DNA from: Verrucomicrobiota bacterium
GTDB taxonomy: Bacteria > Verrucomicrobiota > Verrucomicrobiia > Opitutales > Opitutaceae
NCBI GenBank assembly: GCA_030916665.1
Contig: JAUPWC010000299.1
Coordinates: 1 to 18,370 of the forward strand
Direction: 5' to 3'
Length of the DNA: 18,370 bases
How positions within the stretch are numbered: position 1 is the first letter of the stretch; the number at the start of each line of letters is the position of its first letter. The position numbers and the translations under genes are program-made. Of this stretch, positions 1 through 6,730 are shown one piece after another. The notes beneath the pieces were generated by a model, which was not told where the DNA came from, did not search any database, and worked only from the letters and a program-made list of their open reading frames with translations.

Positions 1-1
1 C

Positions 2-103
2 GCGCTGCCGATCCTGCGCAGCCAGAACATGCCCGACGCCATCGAATACAACCGCAGCCTGGGCGCGAAATACAAGGGCCGCCTCAGCCGCCAGCTGGCG
101 TAG
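2..103 (+). CDS. C-terminal fragment of an unidentified protein
   Basis: An open frame runs from the window edge to a TAG at 101-103 and encodes 33 residues, beginning ALPILRSQNMPDAIEYN and ending SRQLA. The composition (charged, no membrane segment) and GC-rich third positions look like real coding sequence. I do not recognise the family from this tail. It is on the same strand as the sugar kinase downstream and may be co-transcribed with it, but an inverted repeat separates them. The 5' part lies outside the window. Confidence 0.55.
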   Translation, partial: ALPILRSQNMPDAIEYNRSLGAKYKGRLSRQLA

Positions 104-106
104 GAC

Positions 107-183
107 CACCACGAAAGACACCAAACACACGAAAAGAGCCTTGGGCCGATCCGGGTTTCGTGTTTTTCGTGTATTTAGTGGTG
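107..183. repeat. Imperfect inverted repeat with 9-nt periodic arms
   Basis: The left arm 107-134 and the right arm 156-183 are 28 nt each and match as reverse complements at 24 of 28 positions, around a 21-nt loop. Each arm has an internal 9-nt period (units such as CACGAAAGA, CACCAAACA, CACGAAAAG). The element starts 4 nt after the stop of the upstream gene and covers the likely GTG start codons of the sugar kinase (178, 181). The A-rich arms contrast with the GC-rich surroundings. It could be a dispersed repeat, an intrinsic structure in the leader mRNA, or both. Confidence 0.7.
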
Positions 184-1110
184 ACCAACTCCTTCAAGAT
201 CGGCGTCGATGGCGGGGGCACGAAGACCGAGTTCATCCTCGTGGACGCCACCGGCGCAGTCGTCGCCCGGCACCTCGCCCCCGGTTGTAATCCGAGCCAG
301 ATCGGCCCGGAGAAGGCCGGCCTAATCCTTCAAGCCGGATTGGAGGCCTTGCTGGCCGAATCGAAAATCGAGAATCCAAAATCCAAAATTGGCACGACTC
401 ACCTCTACATGGCGGGATCCACGGGTACTTGGAGGGAGATCGCCGACCGCTTGACCGGCATGGGCAGGTTGACCGTCGCGCCCGACTCGTTGCCTGTGCT
501 CGAACTCGCCACCGCCGGCAAACCCGGCCTCGTGCTGCACGCGGGCACCGGCTCCTTCGTGGCCGCGCGCGCGCCCGATGGATCCGTCCATTACGCGGGC
601 GGCCTCGGTTGGAAACTCGGCGACGCCGGCAGCGGCTTCGACCTCGGGCGACGGGCGATGGCCCACGCCTTGTTGGAGCTGCAGGGCCAGTCCATGCCCG
701 GAGCCAAGTCTCTCTCGCCCCTCGCCGAAGCCCTGCGCACGCACACCGGCTTCGCCGACTACGCCGCCAACTCCCGCTTTTTCTACAACGATGCCGGCGC
801 CAACGCCACCATCTCCGCCTTCGCCCCGCGTGTGCTCGAACTGGCCGAACAGGACTGCGGCCCCGCCCAGCAGGTCGTGGCCGATTCCGTCACCGAACTG
901 GCGCGCCTCGCCGACCAGGTCATCCACCGGCTGTTTCCGGCACCCGCCGCCCCCGTGCCCTGCGGCGTGAGCGGACGCATCCTGAACTCCGTGCCCGCGT
1001 CATTCGCCCTGCGCTCCCTTGCCGCCAAACTCCGCTGGCCCGTCGCGCTGCACTTCATCATCGGGTCCCCCGCCGAGGGCGTGCGCCGGCTCCTGCTCGC
1101 CACTCCCTGA
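181..1110 (+). CDS. BadF/BadG/BcrA/BcrD-type ATPase, probable N-acetylglucosamine kinase-like sugar kinase
   Basis: This is a 309-aa cytosolic ASKHA-fold kinase. Phosphate-1 motif GVDGGGTKTE is at residues 8-17, phosphate-2 motif HAGTGS at about 120-125, and GWKLGDAGSG at 143-152, which corresponds to the family's GW..GDEGSG. Members phosphorylate amino sugars such as GlcNAc or MurNAc-derived sugars, or activate dehydratases; the length and lack of a Cys-rich cluster favour a sugar kinase. The start is uncertain: in-frame GTG codons at 160, 169, 178 and 181 all fall in an inverted repeat, and 181 leaves the shortest N-terminus before the nucleotide-binding strand. Oddly, residues 60-70 (ESKIENPKSKI) are encoded by a 7-nt tandem repeat (359-390), apparently inserted in a variable loop. 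The substrate is not readable from sequence. Confidence 0.85.
   Translation: MTNSFKIGVDGGGTKTEFILVDATGAVVARHLAPGCNPSQIGPEKAGLILQAGLEALLAESKIENPKSKIGTTHLYMAGSTGTWREIADRLTGMGRLTVAPDSLPVLELATAGKPGLVLHAGTGSFVAARAPDGSVHYAGGLGWKLGDAGSGFDLGRRAMAHALLELQGQSMPGAKSLSPLAEALRTHTGFADYAANSRFFYNDAGANATISAFAPRVLELAEQDCGPAQQVVADSVTELARLADQVIHRLFPAPAAPVPCGVSGRILNSVPASFALRSLAAKLRWPVALHFIIGSPAEGVRRLLLATP
359..390. repeat. 7-nt tandem repeat inside the sugar kinase gene
   Basis: Four consecutive 7-nt units (AATCGAA, AATCGAG, AATCCAA, AATCCAA) plus a partial AATT lie in frame within the kinase CDS. The stretch is A-rich and unlike the GC-rich codons on both sides. Its translation (S-K-I-E-N-P-K-S-K-I) falls before the strand leading to MAGSTG, where family members vary in length. 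It looks like an expanded or inserted low-complexity repeat tolerated in a surface loop. Confidence 0.75.
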
Positions 1111-1150
1111 TCCCGGAGCTTCCTTTCCAAACTGCCGGGCCACGCCACCC

Positions 1151-1171
1151 AAAGTTCGTATTACGAACTTT
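1151..1171. repeat. 21-bp palindrome, copy 1
   Basis: The sequence is AAAGTTCGTA-T-TACGAACTTT, a perfect 10-bp inverted repeat around one central base. It lies in the 182-nt spacer between the sugar kinase and the glycosylase-like gene. The same palindrome recurs at 1203-1223 with the complementary central base. The exact dyad could be a dimeric regulator site, a transcript hairpin, or part of a dispersed repeat. Confidence 0.8.
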
Positions 1172-1193
1172 CGATTCAATCCAACGGGGGAAA

Positions 1194-1236
1194 GGGCACG
1201 CCAAAGTTCGTAATACGAACTTTGGCCGGCGTGCCC
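1194..1236. repeat. 21-bp palindrome, copy 2, inside a longer hairpin
   Basis: The core 1203-1223 repeats the palindrome at 1151-1171, and the dyad extends to CC...GG (1201-1225, 12-bp arms). It is flanked by a second inverted repeat, GGGCACGCC (1194-1202) and GGCGTGCCC (1228-1236), so the transcript could fold as a long hairpin. No T-tract follows, so it is not a standard intrinsic terminator. The dyad centres of copies 1 and 2 are 52 bp apart, about five helical turns. Confidence 0.75.
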
Positions 1237-1292
1237 AAAGCGGAACCCCATAACGGATCGGAACCCGCGATGCCCTTGCGGTTGCTTTCATC

Positions 1293-2204
1293 GTGCGGAA
1301 ACGTTTCCCTGTCGCGGTGAACATCGTGATCGATCGTTGCCTGCGCTGGTCCGAGGCCGACTGGCTCGCGCGCCGGGCGGAGCACGAACAGCGCGTGCGC
1401 GCATGGACCGATCCGCACCAGGCCCGGCAGGCGCGCGGCGAGAAGCACCCGGTCGAGGATTTCCTGTGGGAATACTACAGCTTCCGTCCGAGCTGGCTGC
1501 GCCGCTGGCATCCGGGTCCGGATGTCGTGCTGCTGGGCGACGCGGCGCGCGACTATCTGCGCTGGCCGGAATATCAGGAGTCCGAAGGGGGCGTGGCGGT
1601 GAATCCCGCCGCGTTCGACCCGCAGCGCCGCGAGTCGCTCGTCTGGCTGTCCGGGTTGTTGCGGGCCACGGCGGAACGCCCGCCGGCCTTCGGCTGCTTC
1701 GGCCTGCACGAGTGGGCGATGGTTTACCGGCTGCGGGCGGACGAGATCCGGCACACCTCGCTTCCGCTGCGATTCCCCCCGGAGGAAACCGCGCGCATCA
1801 CCGAGGCCTTGCCAATCCGTTGCACGCATTTCGATGCGTTCCGGTTTTTCACGCCCGCGGCGCGTCCCTTGAACCGGCTCCAGCCGGAACGAGGGACCAC
1901 GGCACAGCACGAGCAGCGCGGCTGCCTGCACGCCAACATGGATCTCTACAAGTGGGCCTTCAAACTCGCGCCCTTCACGCCCAGCGAGCTGACGGCCGAC
2001 TGTTTTGCCCTCGCCCGCGACATCCGCGACGTGGACATGCGCGCCAGCCCCTACGACTGCACCTCCCTCGGCCTCGCCCCCATCCCGATCGAAACTACCG
2101 CCGGCCGCACCGAATATGAGACGCACCAGCGCGCCTTCGCCGACCGCAGCCAGCCGCTGCGCGCACGCCTGCTGGCGCTCTGCGAGCGATTGCGCGTGGG
2201 GTGA
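1293..2204 (+). CDS. Protein of the family annotated as 3-methyladenine DNA glycosylase
   Basis: This is a 303-aa soluble protein matching, from memory, a family common in actinobacteria and carrying the automatic label 3-methyladenine DNA glycosylase. Conserved blocks are EKHPVEDFLWEYYSFRP (50-66) followed by RRWHPG (70-75), FGCFGLHEWAMVYR (133-146), CTHFDAFRFFTP (177-188), the GCLHANMDLYKWAFKL block (210-225) and ARDIRDVDMRASPYD (241-255). I see no helix-hairpin-helix or AAG fold signature, so the enzymatic label is doubtful; the many conserved His, Asp and Trp residues suggest an enzyme. The start is GTG at 1293; GTG 1317 is also possible. It ends 3 bp from the convergent membrane gene. 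The name is secure as a family, not as a function. Confidence 0.8.
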   Translation: MRKRFPVAVNIVIDRCLRWSEADWLARRAEHEQRVRAWTDPHQARQARGEKHPVEDFLWEYYSFRPSWLRRWHPGPDVVLLGDAARDYLRWPEYQESEGGVAVNPAAFDPQRRESLVWLSGLLRATAERPPAFGCFGLHEWAMVYRLRADEIRHTSLPLRFPPEETARITEALPIRCTHFDAFRFFTPAARPLNRLQPERGTTAQHEQRGCLHANMDLYKWAFKLAPFTPSELTADCFALARDIRDVDMRASPYDCTSLGLAPIPIETTAGRTEYETHQRAFADRSQPLRARLLALCERLRVG

Positions 2205-2207
2205 AGC

Positions 2208-3782
2208 TCACTCCACCACCCGCGCGCCGAAACACGCCAGGCCGATGCGGCGGGCGGTGTTATCCTGACCCTCGGCCCGCGCCGGCTCCGGACTGCGCAA
2301 CTCCAGGTCAAGGCGTCCGCGTTCGAGCGGCAGCTCGGGCAGGCTGATCCAGGCCGGGCGGTCGCCCACGCGACCGGACCAGACGACGCGTCCGCCGTGC
2401 AGCACCTGCGCGTCGCGCGGCGTGACGCCGCGCAGCTCCAGTTCCAGCCGCACCGCCGGCCGGTGGGGCCAGACGCGCACGCTCAGGCCTCCGGCCTCCG
2501 CGCACCAGGCCCAGCGATATTTCGAGTTCCACTCCGCCACGGACCAGCGGGCGTCGGTCTCGAGCACATAATGCTGCTCCCCTTTTCTTGCGTCGGTCAG
2601 CTGGTGCGGCGTCCCGGGCATCTCGATGATCGACCAGATTCCACCCACCACGGAAAGATTGCCCAGCAGCAGCCAGAGGACCGCGGCACGGCGGCGTGCC
2701 GCCAGCACGTTGAAGCACAGGGTCACCGGCAGCAGCACGCGGGCGTAGGCGCCGGGCAATCCCTCCCAGACCGATGTGCCCAGCACGCTGCCCAGCACGA
2801 CAAACGCGCTACCGACGCGCCACCAAGGATTGGCCGGATCGCGGTATTTCAGCAGGAAGACCGCCTGCACGGAGAGCGCCACGCAGTCCAGCCACCCGCG
2901 GAAAACCAAGCCGTGGTTCCGTTCCGTTCCGCTCAGCCGCCACAATTCCGTCCATTTCTCCAGCCAACCCGCCAGAGGCAGGGCAAAATTCCGGCTGCCG
3001 GCGTCGGAAGAACCCGCGGTCAGGTGGACATAGCTCCACCAGGCCGCCAGCGGCAACACCGCCAGTGCGACCAGAGCCGCCGCGCGCGCCAAGGTCGTGG
3101 GCTTGCGCTGTGCCGCGGGCCAGAACATCGCGGCGCCGAGCAAGGCGGTTTCGCGCGCCAGGCCGGCCAGACCCAGACAGCCCGCCGCCAGCCGCGTGCG
3201 CCCGCGTTCCACCAGCAGCAGTCCGCCCGCGAGCAACAGCATCGCCGCGAGATCGGTGAGCGCCAGCCTCACGCTGCCAAGGGTGCCACCGGCCAGCATC
3301 ACCCCGCACCAAGCCGCGGTTGCGCGCCACCCGCCTGCCGCGGGAAGGAGCAGCGCCATGATCGCCGCCAGGAGGAACCAAAATCCGAGATTCATCCACG
3401 CGTAGGCCTGCACCGCCGCCACCGATTCACCGCCGGCCGCCACCCAGGCCAGCGCGCTCAGGAGAATCCGGCGGCCGCGGTAACCCGGGGCATCTACCGC
3501 CACCGCCAGGTCCGGATCACGCAACAGGGGATCGGTTGCGATCTGGGCATAGTAGGCGCCGTCGTAACGCCCGACGCTTTCATGGATAAAAACCGGCGCG
3601 TCCTGCAGGCAGGCCGGCAGATTTTCCGCCGTTACTCGATCCGCCTGCAGTAAAGCCGTGAACCCGTAGAAGGGCGACCAGAAGCGGGCCAGGGCCACGG
3701 CAAACGCCAGCACCAGCCCGAGACGCACCGCTTGGGCGCGCACCGTCGGAGAGCCCGGAAGTTCTGTCCATCGCACGCGCAT
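2208..3782 (-). CDS. Polytopic membrane protein, GT-C glycosyltransferase-like
   Basis: A 524-aa integral membrane protein with about ten hydrophobic segments between residues 20 and 420, then a soluble, beta-rich C-terminal domain (about 430-524). After TM1 an extracytoplasmic loop holds GRYDGAYYAQIATDP (71-85), resembling the acidic loop motif of GT-C enzymes that use polyprenyl-phosphate sugars; LARETALL (208-215) also resembles conserved loops in that class. By inference it transfers a sugar on the outer face of the cytoplasmic membrane; donor and acceptor are unknown. ATG at 3782 is chosen because the frame upstream runs into the divergent gene's leader and lacks hydrophobic or conserved features. 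It is divergent from 3907-5001 with a 124-bp spacer. Confidence 0.7.
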   Translation of the reverse strand: MRVRWTELPGSPTVRAQAVRLGLVLAFAVALARFWSPFYGFTALLQADRVTAENLPACLQDAPVFIHESVGRYDGAYYAQIATDPLLRDPDLAVAVDAPGYRGRRILLSALAWVAAGGESVAAVQAYAWMNLGFWFLLAAIMALLLPAAGGWRATAAWCGVMLAGGTLGSVRLALTDLAAMLLLAGGLLLVERGRTRLAAGCLGLAGLARETALLGAAMFWPAAQRKPTTLARAAALVALAVLPLAAWWSYVHLTAGSSDAGSRNFALPLAGWLEKWTELWRLSGTERNHGLVFRGWLDCVALSVQAVFLLKYRDPANPWWRVGSAFVVLGSVLGTSVWEGLPGAYARVLLPVTLCFNVLAARRRAAVLWLLLGNLSVVGGIWSIIEMPGTPHQLTDARKGEQHYVLETDARWSVAEWNSKYRWAWCAEAGGLSVRVWPHRPAVRLELELRGVTPRDAQVLHGGRVVWSGRVGDRPAWISLPELPLERGRLDLELRSPEPARAEGQDNTARRIGLACFGARVVE

Positions 3783-3906
3783 CGGCGGACGAGACACCCG
3801 GGTGCCGGCGGTGGCAACACCTGAGCGCACCGAGGACGTTGTCCACCCCGCATCCTCCGCCAAACCGGCGGTTGCGTCGGCCCACGCGCGGGTCATCTTG
3901 GCGGCG

Positions 3907-5001
3907 ATGGACGAGTCCGCTTCGCAGCCCCCCTTTCGCACGCGCAAGAAGCCGAGTTACCCGGTCGGCGAGCCGCTGCGCGCCTATCTCAAGCGCTACC
4001 GTCGCGAGCGCGAGCTGCCCGTGACCTACGAGCGCCTGCGGCATTTCCACGAGGCCGTGCCCATCATGGACAACAAGGGCCGCCCCACCCTCTGGGACTC
4101 GGTCGCCTACCGCGCCGAGGACATCGCCGCGCTCAACGAGGACCTGAAGCGCATCTACGCGCTGCTCCGCGTGGACGGCGATTTCTCGGTGATGCAGCAC
4201 CTCTACATCGACCGCGTGGATTTCTGCACCTTCGGCAATTCGATGCCGTTCCGCATCCGTATCGTCAACGCGTTCAACGACAATCCCGACTACTTCTACA
4301 TCAAGCGCGCCGACGCCTCGCGCATCTACGGCCTCGAGCTCGAGCATCTGCTCTCGCCCAACCGTCTGAACTTCATGACCGCGGGCAACACCCTCGTCGA
4401 GGAGCACATCGCCGGCCTGCCGGGCGATATCTTCAGCGAGCGCTGGCTGGAGAACGCCGAACTCAAGCCCATCCGTATCGCCAAGGAGCTGGTGAAGTTC
4501 AACGAGCGCTGCTTCGTGCGCCTGCTCGGCGACATGCGCAGCTACAACTACGTCGTCGTGCTCACGCCCGACTTCGAGGGCTGGCAGGTGCGCATTCGCG
4601 CCATGGACTTCGACCAGCAGTCGCACCACGGCCGGAAGAACTTCTACCTGCCGCAGTTCTTCAAGGAGAACACCCGGCTCGCCCAGTTCTGCGTGAAGCA
4701 CCTGCACAAGGAGACCGCGCTCCAATACCAGCGCGAGGAGCAGACGCTCATCCTCGCGCGCGCCGAGCTCGCCGCCGCCCGCCTTTCGGCACTGCTCGAC
4801 GCGATGGACCACGACCCGATCGCCCCCGAGGAGAACGTGTTCTCCCTGCGCGAGGGCCTGGCCGAACATTTCAAATCCACCCGCTATCTTGCCTGCACGA
4901 GCATGGGCGCGCTGGTGCGCGAAAACCTCACCATGCTGCGCCACCACCATGGCATCGGCCTCGGCTCGCTCGGCGCCGACCTCGTGATTCAGGCCCCGTG
5001 A
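3907..5001 (+). CDS. Unassigned 364-aa protein with protein-kinase-like catalytic motifs
   Basis: I do not recognise this as a named family. It is soluble and has no signal peptide. Three segments in the right order resemble a kinase-like (APH/HipA/ABC1-type) fold: YFYIKR with K133 as candidate ATP-binding lysine; TLVEEHIAGLPGD (162-174) like a hinge; and LLGDMRSYNYVVV (206-218), where D209 and N214 are spaced as in GDxxxxN catalytic loops, followed by IRAMDFD (230-236) with D234 as the metal-binding DFG-like aspartate. The C-terminal third is helical, with a coiled-coil-like stretch near 265-300. ATG 3907 is chosen over upstream GTG 3802 because the intervening residues look non-coding. Kinase activity is inference from motifs only. 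Confidence 0.75.
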   Translation: MDESASQPPFRTRKKPSYPVGEPLRAYLKRYRRERELPVTYERLRHFHEAVPIMDNKGRPTLWDSVAYRAEDIAALNEDLKRIYALLRVDGDFSVMQHLYIDRVDFCTFGNSMPFRIRIVNAFNDNPDYFYIKRADASRIYGLELEHLLSPNRLNFMTAGNTLVEEHIAGLPGDIFSERWLENAELKPIRIAKELVKFNERCFVRLLGDMRSYNYVVVLTPDFEGWQVRIRAMDFDQQSHHGRKNFYLPQFFKENTRLAQFCVKHLHKETALQYQREEQTLILARAELAAARLSALLDAMDHDPIAPEENVFSLREGLAEHFKSTRYLACTSMGALVRENLTMLRHHHGIGLGSLGADLVIQAP

Positions 5002-5150
5002 GAACTGGGTTGCGGCGGTGCAGGCAGGTTGCATCGTGCGCGTCTGGTTCGGAAGGCGTGCGACCCAGGACTCAAGCCGCCCTCGCGGCATAACTCCGCT
5101 CCGGCATTGCCACGGCGCGCCTGAGCCCGCAGTTTTTTGCCGGGCCATAC

Positions 5151-5720
5151 ATGAAACCCCTCTGGTTGCTGCTCAAGAACCTGCTCTACGTGATCGTCGT
5201 CCCCAGCCTCGTCGCCGGGTGGCTGCCCCTGCGGGTCTTCGAACAACCGCACCGCCTGCATTGGCCCGAGGTCTTGACCGTCCAGACCCTCGCCAGCCTC
5301 ATCGTCGCGGTGCTCGGACTCGGCTTCTTTCTGTTCAGTGCGGCCATCCTCGCCCTGCGCGGCGCGGGCACGCCGGCTTTTTTCGACCCGACGAAAAAAC
5401 TCACGCGCCGCGGTCCCTACAAGTGGGTGCGCAACCCGATGTATCTGGCCCTGTTCGCCCTCGTGGGCGGCGAGGCGCTGCTCTTCCGCTCGTGGCACAT
5501 TGGCGTTTATTGGGTCTTCCTTGTCTGCGGCCTGCATCTGTTCGTCATCGGCTACGAGGAGGGCAACCTGCGCCACCGTTTCGGCGCCATCTACGAGGAC
5601 TACCGTCGCGACGTCCCCCGCTGGTTCCCCCGCAAATCCAAGCCGATGCTGGAAACCGTCCAGCCCTTCGACGCGCGGCGCTCAGGCATCACTCGATCCG
5701 GCCTTCGTCGAACTCGATGA
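5151..5720 (+). CDS. Isoprenylcysteine carboxyl methyltransferase (ICMT)/PEMT-family membrane methyltransferase
   Basis: A 189-aa membrane protein with hydrophobic helices near residues 5-25, 44-68, 98-112 and 117-134. The family signature is GPYKWVRNPMY (88-98), followed after the last helix by EEGNLRHRFGAIYEDY (136-151) and RRDVPRWFP (152-160), matching the SAM-binding helix and cytosolic tail of bacterial ICMT/phospholipid-methyltransferase-like enzymes. It probably methylates a lipid or small molecule in the membrane; the substrate is unknown, as bacteria lack the prenylated CaaX target. Its last 32 bp overlap the convergent DUF5069 gene. Residues after about 162 are not conserved in the family as I know it. 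Confidence 0.85.
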   Translation: MKPLWLLLKNLLYVIVVPSLVAGWLPLRVFEQPHRLHWPEVLTVQTLASLIVAVLGLGFFLFSAAILALRGAGTPAFFDPTKKLTRRGPYKWVRNPMYLALFALVGGEALLFRSWHIGVYWVFLVCGLHLFVIGYEEGNLRHRFGAIYEDYRRDVPRWFPRKSKPMLETVQPFDARRSGITRSGLRRTR

Positions 5721-6162
5721 GGTCCACCACGCTCACGATCTGGTCCACGCGGTCGGGACAGCCCATGTTGGTGAGGGCCTCCTTCAGAAAATCGCGGCCG
5801 GCGGGCGTCATGCCCTTCTGCACGTAGTCGCGGTTCCATTTGGCCGCGCGCAGGTCGGCGGGGAAAAGCGCGAGCAGGAGGCGGTCGATCTCGTCGTCAC
5901 CGAGGCCGGCGTCGAGGCATTCGTGGACGATCTGCTCGACGGCGGCCGGATCGATGCCGAGGTGCATGCACAGGAAGCGGTCCATGCCGCGCTTGTAGTT
6001 CTTGGCGTAGCTGGCCGGGAGCGCGCCGTGGCGCTTCACATATTTGCACTTCGCGATGAAGCGCGGGAGGTGCAGGAGGCCGGTGGCGCGGTGCGGCTCG
6101 TAAGCGGAGGGCAGGTCGCGGAGAACTTCGCCGGAGGAACCGGGGATGGGTTTCGAGGGCAT
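5689..6162 (-). CDS. DUF5069 family protein
   Basis: A 157-aa soluble protein. The pattern G-L-x-HLPRFIAKCK near residues 25-40, then GALPASYAKNYKRGMD and LGIDPAAVEQIV, followed by GLGDDEIDRLL fits DUF5069, whose members share an LPR..I.K segment, a Gly/Tyr turn and an acidic DDE/DEE helix. Function is unknown. The start is ATG 6162; an upstream in-frame start at 6207 would add 15 unconserved residues. Its 3' end overlaps the convergent methyltransferase gene by 32 bp. It lies 135 bp downstream of the glutaredoxin gene on the same strand, but two terminator-like hairpins separate them, so it probably has its own promoter. Confidence 0.7.
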   Translation of the reverse strand: MPSKPIPGSSGEVLRDLPSAYEPHRATGLLHLPRFIAKCKYVKRHGALPASYAKNYKRGMDRFLCMHLGIDPAAVEQIVHECLDAGLGDDEIDRLLLALFPADLRAAKWNRDYVQKGMTPAGRDFLKEALTNMGCPDRVDQIVSVVDLIEFDEGRIE

Positions 6163-6212
6163 GGGAGAGGCTGGACCAAGTGCTAAGCACGGAGGGCGGA
6201 GTGCCAAGCCTG

Positions 6213-6244
6213 CAAAAGGAAAGGCGGGGTTCGGAAACCCCGCC
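6213..6244 (-). terminator. Intrinsic terminator (distal) for the glutaredoxin gene
   Basis: On the minus strand a 9-bp stem GGCGGGGTT/AACCCCGCC with a 4-nt loop (6223-6244) is followed by CTTTCCTTTT. It lies about 55 nt past the glutaredoxin stop codon and behind a first hairpin, and separates that gene from DUF5069. Confidence 0.7.
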
Positions 6245-6251
6245 CGACAGA

Positions 6252-6279
6252 TGAAAACTCCGGGGCGAGGGCGCCCCGG
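6252..6279 (-). terminator. Intrinsic terminator (proximal) for the glutaredoxin gene
   Basis: On the minus strand CCGGGGCG/CGCCCCGG pairs as a perfect 8-bp stem (6260-6279) with a 4-nt loop, followed by AGTTTTCAT. It starts about 18 nt after the stop codon of the glutaredoxin gene. Confidence 0.6.
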
Positions 6280-6297
6280 CTCCAGTTCTGAGCCAGC

Positions 6298-6633
6298 TCA
6301 GAAGAACCGCACCGGCTTCGCCTGCATGGCGGCATGCTCGGCGTCGGAGCAGCCGGCGTTGGTAGAGACATCCACCTTGGCGTCGTTCGCCTTGATGAGG
6401 TTGTTGGCGAGCATGTAGTTCTCCACCTCCTCGCCGGAAATGTCGGCCAGCATCACTCCGTCGATCTCGACGCACGGTGACAGGGGCTGACCGGACTTGC
6501 GCACCATCTCCTCGTAGTTGGAGCGGACGTTGATGATGTCAATGTCCTCAAACTCCAGGCCGTGTTTGCGCATGATGGCACGGACGCCGTTGGACCAACC
6601 GCAGTGCGGTTTCAGGTAAGCTTTGATTTTCAT
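6298..6633 (-). CDS. Glutaredoxin-family protein with CGWS motif
   Basis: A 111-aa thioredoxin-fold protein. It starts MKIKAYLKPHCGWS: beta strand, then active-site CGWS at 11-14 in place of the dithiol CPYC, so it resembles monothiol (CGFS-type) glutaredoxins. SNGVRAIMRKHGLEFEDIDI (14-33) is the first helix and second strand. The cis-Pro region is LSPCVEIDG (51-59), with Cys54 after the proline where TVP is usual. EEVENYML (68-75) is the last helix. A roughly 30-residue tail holds another cysteine (C95) and ends KPVRFF. A role in thiol redox control or Fe-S handling is inferred. ATG 6633 is preferred because the strand begins immediately after it. Confidence 0.85.
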   Translation of the reverse strand: MKIKAYLKPHCGWSNGVRAIMRKHGLEFEDIDIINVRSNYEEMVRKSGQPLSPCVEIDGVMLADISGEEVENYMLANNLIKANDAKVDVSTNAGCSDAEHAAMQAKPVRFF

Positions 6634-6730
6634 GGATGAAAGTGCGTGGGATTTTACAACCCGGCACAACTTATGCGGCGGGGTTTGTTCTTCAACTCAT
6701 TCTTTTATTCAGCCTAGTCTGACCGTCTCC

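Noticed and set aside
359..390. Possible CRISPR-like array
   Set aside because: Units are 7 nt with no spacers; this is a plain tandem repeat and no cas gene is present.
2397..3653. 418-aa open frame on the plus strand
   Set aside because: It is antisense to the membrane protein gene, Gln/Arg/Pro-rich and without hydrophobic pattern or motif.
3802..3906. Longer N-terminus (GTG 3802) for the kinase-like gene
   Set aside because: The extra 35 residues show no conserved or structured pattern, and ATG 3907 leaves a normal divergent promoter gap.
3580..5148. 522-aa open frame on the minus strand
   Set aside because: It is antisense to the 364-aa gene; the translation is repetitive Val/Glu/His with no domain.
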